A stretch of 15,166 bases of DNA from Lunasporangiospora selenospora (Eukaryota; Mortierellomycota; Mortierellomycetes; Mortierellales; Mortierellaceae), in contig JAABOA010000071.1 of the NCBI GenBank assembly GCA_015680635.1, positions 13,306 to 28,471 on the forward strand, written 5' to 3'. The translations under genes were made by a program, and so were the position numbers. The notes beneath the pieces were generated by a model. It did no database searches and was not told the DNA's origin. It worked only from the letters and a program-made list of their open reading frames with translations. Positions 1 through 11,847 of this stretch are shown here, one piece after another (position 1 is the first letter of the stretch; each line of letters opens with the position of its first letter).

Positions 1-1479
1 AACCCGAGAACCCCATTGTCTATCTCTCCTCTTCCCCCTGGGCGCAAAACACACGTATGGCATGAGGTGTACAAAAGAGCAGTTTAGAGATAGAGCGGAT
101 TATTAGCAACCACAACTTCTGACCCAGAGTGCACACAGAAGAGTTGTGAGCCCGAAACTTTGGGCCTGGCGACTGGTTTTGTTTTCTTTGCCTGCATCCG
201 TGCGTTGCACAGATATTTGTGTCAACAGGTAGAAAGTAACAACATACGACAGCCTTCTTCCTTCAATTCAGGTAGACCCAGCGATCAAAAGTCGCTTCTC
301 CCCTTTGGTTCTTGTCTCGTTTGCCCACTCCAAGTTGGGATCATTCTGTTGCTGTTAGGATAGAACTATTTCTGATGGTCCTTGTCAAATGAGGTGCTTT
401 GGCGCTAATGATTAGCTCGACTGGATGCTTAATTGACCTCTATATCCTGTTTAATGCGTGCAGGTGCTCTTTGAAAGGGAGGGTCCAGACTCGAGACAGT
501 ACACAGCGGGGTACGCACTTATTTGTCACCTCAGCTCCCACCCTCCGATCGATCGCCTTGAGGACATGTCACTTTCCGGAGCAGAGCTCCGTCCTCCTTT
601 TTCCTTCTCTCAATATGAGCAACTACCTTAAAACTTTGGACGTTTGCCTCTCCCCACATCATACTCCCACAACCTAAGCACTTTAAAAGTGTTCTCTCAA
701 TTACAAGTGAGGTACCTGTTAGATCTGAGACTTTTTTACTTGACTGATGCGGAGTGGAGAAAGAACGGACCAAGGTTCTTTGCATCCTCGGAACGGTTGG
801 ATTGGCTAGGCCAAAACTCGGCTGGAGGAGTGAGGGAGGAGAGTGGACCTTGCCGAAGCGATCCTTGAAATTTCCTTTTGCATTGACCGTCCTCCTAATT
901 TTCCCAGCTCCCCAGAACAAGAGTCGAAAACAAAGCAAACGACCTAGCCCTGCAAACGAATGTGAAGTATGATGCGATCCTAAGACTGCTAAGAAATTTA
1001 CATCAAATGGAAGGTGCGAATCTATCTTTGGTCAGGTCGTCCTCCATGCATAGCCTTCCAAATGTGACCTTTTTTGATTTTTTGGGGACAGAGACCAACT
1101 ACGCAATCTGGTCACTAGTCAAAAGGGGGGGAAAAGGCACTCCTCTTTTTTTTTTTTTGGTGGCATCAAAACGTCCTGATCCTCCTTGAAAAGCCTCCTT
1201 CCGTCTTACAAATCAAAGAAACAACGCGTCTGCAGCTGGACTAGACTGCGCATTATCGATCGAACATTCATCTGAAAAATAAAATTTTACCGGATTGTTC
1301 AACCCTCCAACAAAGGAGTGCGGTCGACCTACTCGCGCCCAGGACACCATCTTTTTTCTTTTTCTTTTTCTTTTTTTTTCTTTTTTTTTTTTTTTTCAAA
1401 ATGGTATCATAAATACTAAAGAGTATATAACCTAAAGCTGAAGATGTCGGCCACAGGGATGTAATCTTCGTGGCTCACT
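1..1479. other. Intergenic, no supported gene
   Basis: I see no convincing gene here. Open frames of 60-135 codons occur on both strands, but most begin at non-ATG codons, none resembles a family I know, and none can be extended through credible splice sites. Visible structure is limited to low-complexity sequence: a G8 run near 1125-1132, a T run near 1147-1160 and a long pyrimidine tract at 1351-1397. A TATATAA-like string lies at about 1424-1431 but leads into no useful frame; the ATG that follows at 1444 is closed after six codons. The left end could carry promoter or 3' flank of a gene outside the window. Confidence 0.5.
1351..1397. repeat. Polypyrimidine low-complexity tract
   Basis: This is a stretch of about 47 nt consisting only of T with scattered single C, beginning as T-runs of five to six separated by C and ending in a long T-run. 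It is simple sequence, probably from slippage. Nothing downstream supports a promoter or splice role. Confidence 0.8.
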
Positions 1480-1810
1480 GTCAATTCTCAATGGTGAAAT
1501 GACAGGAGCAAGTAGAAGGCTTCGTCAGCAAGAAAGAGCGAGCAAAAGTCATCTTGAAGAAAGATCCCAGTGGGTTTGAAAACAAAAAACATGATCGTTG
1601 AGAATTTTCGACTCTTAAAACCATCGTCTATCCACTAAATGACTGTCGTGTTGGCATTGTGGAGATGGTGACCCTTGCAGATAAGCTTCCAATCCAGTGG
1701 TTTGAACACGGAAACATGATCCTTGTAACTATTGTATATCCGCTAAATAATGGTCATTTTGGTATCGTGGAGATGGTGACTCTTGCAGAAAAGCTTCCGG
1801 TCCAGCAGCT
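1480..1810 (-). repeat. Decayed tandem repeat, units about 110-126 bp
   Basis: Two clear direct copies are present, about 1574-1699 and 1700-1808. Both contain the core GTGGAGATGGTGAC followed by CTTGCAGA and AAGCTTCC on the plus strand, with scattered substitutions and one roughly 20-nt indel. The boundary motif TCCAGTGG(G)TTTGAA recurs at about 1564-1580 and 1692-1706, and a weaker third copy appears to lie at 1480-1573. On the minus strand both clear copies read in the same frame with a shared peptide pattern (EA-x-LQ-x-SPSP), separated by one TAG stop at 1729-1731 and closed by TAA at 1615-1617. This suggests a repeat once in a coding frame and now degenerate, or a minisatellite whose unit happens to keep frame. 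Confidence 0.65.
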
Positions 1811-1959
1811 CTAGCCCCATTTGAACCTTTCCAAATACCGCCGAGTTGCTTTTGTTCATTTTCGACTCTTATGTTGTAGTCGCAGTCCAAATCCATTTCA
1901 GATTCTTCTTGCAGCTTGGGAGTCCTCATCGTAGACCCCGGAGAGATCAACACCACCAC
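1729..1959 (-). pseudogene. Possible remnant of a repeat-encoding exon
   Basis: An open minus-strand frame of up to 76 codons runs into the tandem repeat. Its first ATG is ten codons in, after GTG and TTG codons. The peptide is acidic at its start (near LQEESEMDLD) and ends with the repeat segment that recurs, after the stop, in the next copy. I do not recognise a family. It could be the last exon of a dead gene or a chance frame. The dense nonsynonymous differences between the two copies argue that the repeat is not under purifying selection. Confidence 0.2.
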
Positions 1960-2938
1960 AAAGTGGGGATGAGTATCAAACCGTCAGTTTTATGGGGTAG
2001 ATAGGCTTGGGGGCATCTGTTACAGAACTTGGTCATCTTAAATTCGCTCATATAAACCGTAAGAGCCTTTATATCTTTACCTATTCCATTTAAATACACT
2101 TTGTTCTAATTCAGAATAAAGATGCAAGAATCCGGCGACTACTTACTCGATCGATAGTCTAAAAGTTGGCGTCTGGAGGTCCAAAGATAGAGTTTAAGAG
2201 TGTATGGGGAAAATTACCAGTCGATTAAGGCGCAGAGGCTAGGACTCTATAATACAATCGTTTGACTCGGATAGTGAAAGTACAAAATCAAGGCGACTGT
2301 TGAAACGCGTGGCCATCCCTTCCTGCTGGGTTTCTTGGCTGCCATATTCTCCCTTTATTCTACATATTGCAAAAAGCAAATTGAGACCATGGTGGCCATA
2401 TTAGTTCGATGTAAGTTGATTAGTAAATATGCCAGCCTTCTTGCCGAACCAATAGCCCCAGGAGGGAGAAAAGTGACATTTTGAGAAAAAGGAAGAGCGC
2501 TCTGAGAAAAAAAGTAAAAAAAACTCTAGTCAGGTTCGTGCCACCATTGCTTGACCAGGACTAAAATCGCGGACTAAGTCTGAGGTTTCTCACCCTGGCT
2601 CGGAGGATGTTGCCACAATGCATCCAACGCGATCAGACCTATTATCCGCCAGGGATGTTTCTCTCCCTTCTCTCTACCGCATTTTGTTGCAAGAGCTAGC
2701 TTTTTGGGGGACACACTAACCATTACAAAAAAAAACCTCCATTCAATATGCTAGATTTTTATTTTGCTTTCATGCATTCATGCAGATAGGATGAAAGCGT
2801 CCATTCAAGCCTGGATTATGGCAAGTCCATCCCTAAGAGTTTTACTGTCATTTTTATTATTGATTGGTTGATTCGCAACCAGGAGCTTCCTGGCTGTTAT
2901 GATCTCTATAATCACCATCGCCTTTTCTCCCTATTCAA
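1960..2938. other. Intergenic, 3' flank of the protease gene
   Basis: No supported gene. The sequence is AT-rich with short homopolymers (A-run near 2510-2522, A-run near 2727-2735). All six frames are closed frequently and I saw no tRNA, rRNA or clear inverted repeats. The right end must contain the 3' UTR and polyadenylation region of the minus-strand protease gene, but I cannot place a signal with confidence. Confidence 0.5.
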
Positions 2939-5232
2939 TTAGATCAAAGTGTAGCATCCATAAAGAGCAACTGCAATTGCAACATGGACCCACCAGGGCT
3001 TGGTCTTCATCAAGTTGGCTGTGTTATACGGAAGACGGCCACCAGGAGATGACAAATGAGCAAATCCGATCCGGGTAGCTGTCGAAGTGTTGGATTGAAC
3101 ACCAAAATCAAACACTGAATAGACATTCTTCAGGAAACTATCACCCAGGGTCCATTCTGACAGCGAAATTTGAGATTTGGTTATGAAGACGATAGAGCTT
3201 TGACAATAATACGTATTCCGGTACTTTTGACTTGTCGAGAGTATGGCAATGTCGTAGTATGGGATCGTGACTGTAAAAGTACCAAGTGTGATCCGAATAT
3301 CCATGTTTCCGTCGCAGGGCAGGAACCATAGCCCATTCTCTGGCTAAGATCACATAAGACGAGGGTCAAGGTGGAGATTTGTTTATAGGCGAGGTTCAAG
3401 TTAGAGGGGTGGCAGAATTATCAACAAAAAAAATAATCGAAATACGGAGTCGGCTTACTGTGGTTACAGCTCCTGGGATAGCACCGTTGATAGCATCTGC
3501 AATGTTTTTGGGAACAATGATCACAGTTGTGCCCGAGTCAATCAACCCACTGACTCCAGTTGTATTAATTCTTGTACCGCCAATGGTCAGACCGGCGATT
3601 GGGACCTATGGGGTAGGATTTTTTTGTTTTTCTCAATCTCTCTTTTCAATTTTTTTTCTTGGGCGTGTTCATCTTTTTGTTGACTTACGGTCCAAGGAGT
3701 GTTGGGAAGTGTGTCCAAATAGGTAATCTGACCTTTGAACCTCCGATGGTTGACGCCCCCAAAGGTGATCTCGCCCCCTGGCACTGAGGTAGCAATTGAA
3801 TCAGCTCTTCGCAACCACAGCCCAATCTTGTTTTCTGAGAGAGAGGATGTGTTCCTAAATCGACTCAGGACCTCAATCGAGTCTCGAATTAAGGGTGGAA
3901 ATGAGACGACTCCTCCAGGAGTAAACCGAAGCCCGAGTACACCATCCACATTGTTTTGGAACTTGTGAGTGACGACGGAAGCAAGACCCATAATTCCATC
4001 GAGAGTGAGCGATCCAATACCGATCAACTCCTGTATAGTTTTTTTTTTGGGGGGGGGGAAGGAATCTTTCATAGTCAGAATGGGGAAAAATGAAAGCCCT
4101 TTGTTTCCATTTTATCTCTGACTCTGTCGTTTGTTTGCTAAATGTCATTTCGCTTCCCTTCTCATGTCTACCTGATAGAAATCGCCCTGAAGCATATCTC
4201 CACTTCCAAAAGTTGCCTTGAACGATTGGTTAACAGCCCGACAAGTCCTGAAAAGAAGGAGAGAGAGAGAAGACGTTAGGCACAGAGACATTGTAGAAAT
4301 ATTCGCAATCTTGACATCTTTTTCTTGAAAGCACAAAACAATGAAAGAATAAAACACTTGCGAGGAGGGTCCACAATCAAATTGCTTGGTCCTTTGGCAT
4401 TGAGGAGAGGTGCAGGTTTGGGAGGCGACCCATGTAATAGAGCTTCCTGTGTCAATGATCATATTGAATGCCTTTGCTGGTGTCCCTAATGACAAGGGAA
4501 TGGCTAACAACATCAAAGTACAAAGTAATGTGAGAAGAGATGGGAAAAGAGTCGAGCATACACTCTGTTTGGTTCTGTGCAAGAAAAGTGGAGGGAGAGG
4601 GGGGTATCCCTAAAAACATACTGTAGGCAATATCGGCGTCGAAATTGGTCAAAGGAACTGTGACAGAGGCAGAAGCAGCACGTCTGTGGAGGTTACGCCG
4701 GGTCCATACCTGAGGGGTCAAGTTTTCGGGGTGTCGCGTGGACTGGAGTGACATGCTTTTGTGTGTTTTTGAGGGAGAATCCCCAGCAAATAAGATGGTC
4801 GGGATCAGAGACGGGTTCACATGGGAGGAGGGCTGTTGGTCGATAAAAGGTGCCTTCTCCTCCTCCACTCTCACTCCCACACGCTCTCTTTTACTATCCG
4901 CCTTCCCAGGGCTCTTCTCGTCTCTGGACCGTGGCTCTCTCAGAAGTCGGGTCTACCTGGGCCTGGGTAGCATAGCTCTCACTCTCTCATTTTTTTTTAA
5001 TATTCCGAACACATATAACCAAGAACAAAGGTTGGGTAAAAGACCCAAAAGGGGTTACATACCCCTGATCCGCTCATGTCAGAGCTGCATTTGCATTTCT
5101 GGAATGCAATCCAATGCATTGATCCCATGAATGCTCTATTCCTCTTTTATGTGCAACTTACGTGATAACATTGGCTGAAATGGCCGTAGTCAGGCAGAGA
5201 GCCAATAATGTTGTACTCCAAAGCAGACGCAT
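2939..5232 (-). CDS. Pepsin-family (A1) aspartic protease, secreted or GPI-anchored
   Basis: Endopeptidase with two catalytic aspartates, made as a secreted zymogen. Exons read on the minus strand: 5232-5162, about 4923-4622 (an acceptor giving 4938 also fits), 4503-4362, 4247-4172, 4030-3689, 3605-3459, 3343-2939, giving about 494 residues. Visible in order: a signal peptide (MRLLWSTTLLALC...), a basic prosegment of about 90 residues with RR pairs suited to kexin-type cleavage, the first active site DTGSS (Asp near residue 142) followed by W-V, a flap FGSG, the family motif DGVLGL, and the second active site DSGTT (Asp near 334). Near the end are the usual FDFG and RIGFA strands, then a hydrophobic C-terminus (PWWVHVAIAVALYG) after a short linker, like a GPI-attachment signal. 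Oddities: the flap tyrosine is Phe, and intron 3 (4361-4248) is GC-AG. The fold is certain; peptide specificity and anchoring are inference. Confidence 0.93.
4248..4361 (-). other. GC-AG intron in the aspartic protease gene
   Basis: The exon before this intron ends ...CCC TCC TC and is followed by GCAAGT; the intron ends TTCTTTTCAG and the next exon starts G ACT TGT. Joining at GC gives TCG and keeps the frame into the conserved flap region. The nearest GT (GTGTTT, 4357-4356) would leave the reading frame out of phase with the same acceptor. GCAAGT is the normal sequence of GC donors, so the call rests on frame and on donor consensus. Confidence 0.8.
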
Positions 5233-5784
5233 TGTTGAGAGATAGAGAAGCGAGAAGGCGAGAGTGAACGGTGGGCTGTTGTGCATGGAAGGGGAGAATG
5301 ACGGTTGACCGTTACCAACGAGAAAGGGGCCGAGGGAGGAGGAGAAAGAGGTGAAAGACAAAGGATACACGAGAAGGGCTTCTCTTATGCGACGGGCTGT
5401 GGTTGGGCAGAGCCCTGAAGAAAGTGTGTCCACTTGCTGAGGTGTGGCGTTTGGCCAGAGAGCAATGGGCCAAAAAGACAAAAAGGAAAGGCTCTCTCTT
5501 TCTTTCTTGGCTGTGGATATCACTTCGCCACACCTCGTTCCACACGACATTCCACGTTTTTAAGCATGGGCGTATCGATGGTTGCATGTGTGTGTGTTCT
5601 TTTCCTTGTCATCAGTCGAATGCTGAATATTTATCGTGGTTCTAATAAAACAGCCTCTGCTGAAAATTATTCATTCTCGGATAAAAGATCGGTATTATGC
5701 TGTGGTACCAGGGTGGTTCGTCTCTCTTTTCTTTTATTCAGGAAAAAGAAAAAGAAAAAAAGGTATCGTGGTCAAGGCCACTGT
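5233..5784. other. Intergenic between protease 5' end and membrane-protein 3' end
   Basis: This 550-bp gap holds the promoter and 5' UTR of the minus-strand protease and the 3' UTR of the minus-strand membrane-protein gene, in tandem orientation. The stretch next to the protease start is pyrimidine-rich on the coding strand. A purine run (GGAAAAAGAAAAAG..., about 5741-5762) lies just after the stop of the upstream gene. No further gene is supported; the plus-strand open frame crossing this region has no family signal and is antisense to the proline-rich tail. Confidence 0.5.
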
Positions 5785-8525
5785 CTATTGATCTTTGGGC
5801 GGAACAGGCGGCCTTTCCAGAAAACCATCAGCCTCTGGGGAGGGTGCGCTTGGTGCAGTGAGCTGATACGCAGCCCTTTCAAGGTATGGTGGTGGCGGTG
5901 GTGCGGCCATGATCGGCTCCTCTTCTTCCCAGCCTTGTTCTCCCTTGATTTTATCTCGACCATGGTGACTATGATTATCCATTGGACTGTGGTCATTCCT
6001 TTGACTGGATGATCCTCTTTGTCCTGAATCGTCACCATAAGTTCCTGCGTGATACTTTGGCTCTTCCTCGCCCGAGGACCTTTCCCACGATTGAGACATT
6101 AGTGCTGCCGTTGATGATCCAGATGGAGGTCCCGAGGTATATGGCTGAGTATGGATAAAATCTGTATCCAACTCCATACGCTGTTTATCCCGAACTCGAC
6201 TCAAATTAGGATGATACCCATATCCTTCATGGAGGCTAGCGGGCTGCTGGGGGCTGCTATGGTTTGGAGCATACGGTGGCTGTGGAGGCGAGTATGCTCT
6301 CGAGGGTTGATGGTGTTGCATAGGCGAGTGTGGTGCTGAGGGTGAATAGGATGAAGAGGAGAGTGAGGGAGAGTGCTGATACTTGTTGAGATGTCCAAGG
6401 ACCGGACTAGTTTCCTTGGCCGTTGCAGCCTTAGTCTTTGGAGAAAGTTCCGGCAGTACCTCTATCGTTGACGGTGGTGCCAATGGCTGTATCGTTCCAT
6501 AGATTGCCGTCGGTGGTGGAGGCAACTTTTGCCGTTGCAATTCAATCTGGGCCAAGTCCTGCTCCTCTGACGAAACTATGTCTTCCGAGTGTGCTCCATG
6601 TTGTTGAAAGGGTGCAGGAGCGATACCCACAGTCATGTGAGTAGGCGATTGATAAGTTGTCCCCGCCGGGTGAGCCTGGACTGGCTCCAAGAGGATTGGA
6701 TGCTCATTCTGTTGAAAGATTCGTTGGATCTTGGCATTAGATCGTTTTCTGCGGAAGAAACAACAGTATACTAAAGTGGCGATCAAGATGACTCCGGCAA
6801 CGATACCAATCGACATTGGAGCCAACCGCTGCTTGGAGTCATAACTATCACCATAAGATGTTGGGCTCGACGATGGCACTGTTCCTTTGACAATTTCTGA
6901 GATTGTTCCGTGGGTGAAGGATGTGCTATCTGGTCTCGGACCAGCCTTGGAGACAACCAAGCCAATAGTCTCGCTGCCCATGGTGATGAACAAAAGGTGT
7001 TCTCCTGACGCTCCAGCAGACGTAGCAGCAAATGAAGCGATCTTTGCCGGAGAGCTCCGCAATGGGATGTCGAATGGGCCAGCGAAGTCGGTCCCGTTAG
7101 TGTAGAGTAAGCGAGGAGCTGTCGCTGTGAGTGTCGTTGGCTTTGTATACAAGAAGACGCCCAGTTGGAAGCAGTAGATGCAAAAATCATAAGAAAGGAC
7201 AATTAGCTAATGGGTCCCTGTGATTCAATGTCCCTAAAATATCTCTTGCACCGGGAATGAAAGGGAGGACTGAAAGCACATGTGTACATACGGCACAGAG
7301 GAGGTAGATTGTCGCTTCGACCATTGCCGAATGGAGCCTATTCCGACTTGGATCGACACATTCATCTGGCAAGTTGTCTATCTTGAGTATCCCGGTTCCG
7401 TTCACAGCAAAAGGCACTGTTTCCAAAAAGCCAATCATTTCTGTCGCATTTGTCACCAAACCAGTCATAGGATATGATCGAGCATGCTTTTGGGAATCAA
7501 TCAAGAAGAGCACTTGGGAGGATGAGCCGAAAACGACTGGAGTAGCGCCTGCATCGAGTTTCTATAGAGTGAAAGGAACGTAGGCAGACATGCTACAATT
7601 AAGCATTCGTCTCAATTTACACAGCCATTCATGGAGAGGATAGAGGAGACAAATCCAAGGCGAGTCTTTGCCACAAAGTCTGTTGTTTGCTGTCGATTGC
7701 TCTCTCCCTTTTTCTCATTTCCCTGTTACGGCCTTCTCCACAAAGCCCAAAAGCCCAAAAAAAAGATTTCCCTCTTGTCCTCTTTTCTCAAACGCAAAGA
7801 GGCTAAAAGGCAGACGTCTCCCCGTCCTTTGCATAATCCGAGGGAGATTGCTTGCACAGCGCTGCACATTGGAAGCAGGTAAGCACCGCCTCATCGCTGG
7901 CAAAGACGGTGTTCAATTACGAGCTAAAAAAACCTACCGGTGTCCATGCCCGAGGCCCTTGCTTTAGGATCTTGTCCGAGAGTGAGCCGAATAAGATATT
8001 CGAAGATCCAACAGGGATAAGTGAGTGAAAGAACCGACTCTGGGTGGTTGAGAACAGGGAACTGCTGAATGTCTGGTTACTCCACTGATAAGTTGCTTCG
8101 CCCTCTGCAAAGGTTTCTACAAATGACCACCCATCTTTCACCGAGAACATGATGCCGCGAGGCTTGGGGATAGACTGTCGAGTACCATCGGGAGTGCTGG
8201 TGACTGATTGAGAGGTAATCCAAACAAAGTTGCCAAACATATCCACCTGGCAGCTCGAAGTTCCCAGTGCAAAATCACCAAAGAGAGCGTCGAGTTCACC
8301 AAGGTTTGCGGAAGAGAGTGAAGAAGAACTAATGGCTGGCAAGGACCATTGAATGGAGCTGGGCGTGGATGGGCGTTCCTGAGTTTGAGCAAGGACGACA
8401 CGGCGCTTAAAGGCGGCCGTGAGAGGGTCGACAGATATGGGGCCGGTTAGGTCGAGAGGATAGAAGTAAATGATATAGATGCGAGCAGCATTTGAGGCTA
8501 CGCAATGGGGTATGGAATCGCTCAT
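5785..8525 (-). CDS. Single-pass membrane protein with proline-rich cytoplasmic tail
   Basis: Not recognised as a named family. Three exons on the minus strand, 8525-7938, 7561-7292 and 7206-5785, give about 759 residues; donors are GTAGGT and GTATGT, acceptors TATAG and ATTAG, and both joins are phase 0. The first about 410 residues look like an extracellular region of beta-strand-type segments (for example IYIIYFYPLDLT), reminiscent of kelch/galactose-oxidase-like ectodomains common in Mortierella-type fungi, but I see no GG doublets that would prove a propeller. A Ser/Thr/Pro linker precedes one strong transmembrane helix (about 416-437, APMSIGIVAGVILIATLVY) and a basic stop-transfer RRKR. 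The roughly 320-residue tail is rich in Pro, Ser, Gln and His, with a PPPPPY motif (about 722-727) and a final RPPVPPKDQ. Oddities: the chosen ATG gives no signal peptide, a CAG sits 9-10 nt upstream of it so a leader exon may be missed, and the second junction creates a hydrophobic stretch near residues 279-306. Membrane topology is fairly sure; function is unknown. Confidence 0.75.
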
Positions 8526-10097
8526 TCCATGCAATCTGGGACTGATGGTGATTACAAACTAGGGTAGAGCTAGTTTTTAATGGGAGAGAGCGTCGTTATG
8601 GGTAGGAAGAGCGAGTAGGATGTAGGATGTAGAAAGAGAGAGAGAGAGAAAGAGAGAGAGAGAAAGAGAGAGAGAAAATGAGAGAATGAGAGAATGGGAG
8701 TTAGAGGAGAAAGGAGAGAGTGCTTGCCTGTGTGAGAGAGAGTATTTGTATGTGTGAGAGAGTGAATGTGTTTGTGTGTGAGAGAGGGATTGTCCAGGGG
8801 AAAAGAAGAAAAGAAAAAAAACTGGCGGAGATTCAATGAGCCAACCCTCCGACTTGTCGGTCCCGCGTTCTTCTCTCTTCTCGACTCTCTCTTCTCTCAA
8901 GGTCCTCGCCCTCCCCTCCTCCTTCCTCTCTGTGGAATCTCCAGCTTTTGTGGCGGTGACCAGAATCCTTGGCCATCTGCAGACGCAAGGGGTTCAATGC
9001 ACGAATACAAAACAAAAACAAGTCGACGGCGATGAGCTGCACACTTGAAGCTCTATCCGCACAGTTGCAGTAAAATATCAGCTGCTGCGGGCAATTGAGA
9101 GCAACCCAGTGCCGGCGCCAGCGCCTCTCTTTCTTTCTTTCTCACTCCTACTCCTTCCATACTTTATCCCGATGATGCTCTTGTACACAGATTTTGATTT
9201 GGATGCGCCTTTTTTCTGTTGCCTCTTGGTGGTAGAACGAATCCTCTATGTCGGCCTATAAGAAGGATTGACTGTCACTTGCGCCTACGCGTATGCTGGT
9301 TTCACAACATTGACTTGTAGCCGGGTACATGCCCTTCATCCTCGCGTTCGTTGAACATTAGAACCACCGATCCATGTGGCTGGCAAAGGCTCTGAAAGAG
9401 CAGATACCTCTGTCCTTTCATTTGTAAATCATTGCCCTTCCATTGAGGGGATAACGTGAGTAAAAGTTGTCGTCTCTCTACAGGCTATTTTCTTTATGCC
9501 TGATCAAGAGTATAAAGTTTTTTCAGATTCCAAGTCTGGCGTTTAGACACAACGTGTTTTCCCCAACAAAAAGAAATGTTTATCCAATGCGTTCTTCTAC
9601 GTTTAGTTAGGCACCACTCGCCCGTTTTTTGTCGTAATCGCGAACGAAATTTACGCGTCAAAAAAAAGAAGAGATGGAAGAAAAAGATATCCTTTGAAAT
9701 GGGCTTTGGACATGCCGTAATACCTTAGGCTCTATTATCCTAACTACAAGGCTTCTACCGTTCAGCAGAAGATGTAGTAGCGGAATGGTAGCGCCACCAA
9801 CATAGTCCAGGAATTCTTTTTATATTGCCAAGAGTTGGTTCCAATGTCTTTCTAACCAATAGATGCTACGCGATTTCTTGGTGTGGGGCCAGTCAAGTAG
9901 AGTCCCGTGCGCAAGGCGGGAGGCAATAAATTTCCCGTTGACTCTTTCCGAAGCTAAAAACGAACAGCCAAGTTGGCCTTTTTTGCTAAAAGCCTATTAC
10001 AGAAATCTCTTAAGGGTATCACTGAGCACAAAGTGGGGTGTGAAAATGGATGCATCACTCATTCAATTAATCTGCATTTCACCAAATACCCAACGCC
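8526..10097. promoter_or_regulatory. Divergent intergenic region between the membrane-protein and GTR1 genes
   Basis: About 1.57 kb separates the two divergent start codons, the longest gap within the gene-bearing part. The half near the minus-strand gene is dominated by GA-rich simple sequence and a CT-rich stretch (about 8865-8935). The half near GTR1 contains ordinary AT-rich sequence, two ACGCGT hexamers (9287-9292, 9653-9658) and a pyrimidine-rich zone. A 94-codon ATG-initiated frame at 9863-10147 overlaps the GTR1 start in another frame; it could be an upstream ORF if transcripts start that far up, but it has no family resemblance. No RNA gene is visible. Confidence 0.5.
8631..8678 (+). 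repeat. Purine-only GA microsatellite
   Basis: This block has 48 consecutive purines, mainly GA dinucleotides interrupted by AAA triplets at near-regular spacing. It is followed to about 8790 by further GAGAGA and TGTGTG-rich sequence. It lies about 105-155 bp upstream of the chosen start codon of the minus-strand membrane-protein gene, so it would appear as a CT tract in that gene's promoter or 5' UTR. Confidence 0.9.

Positions 10098-11847
<1,750 letters not shown>

Noticed and set aside
531-938. 135-codon minus-strand frame with an internal M-Q-R-T-L-V-R-S-F-S start resembling a mitochondrial presequence
   Set aside because: The full frame begins at TTG, the ATG-initiated part is only 84 codons, no family is recognisable and no splice extension makes sense; most likely chance.
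5434-6012. 192-codon plus-strand frame
   Set aside because: It does not start with ATG, is antisense to the proline-rich tail and intergenic DNA, and its composition mirrors the opposite-strand gene.
7562-7937. Extra exon inside the 376-nt intron of the membrane-protein gene
   Set aside because: The flanking exons join in phase without it, and the internal frame lacks family or splice support.
8570-8900. Ser/Leu/His-rich minus-strand frames across the GA repeat
   Set aside because: They have no ATG start and are translations of simple sequence.
9287-9658. Two ACGCGT hexamers as cell-cycle (MCB) promoter elements
   Set aside because: The hexamer also occurs near 1224, 2304 and within a TRM82 intron at 13728; five in 15 kb is close to chance.
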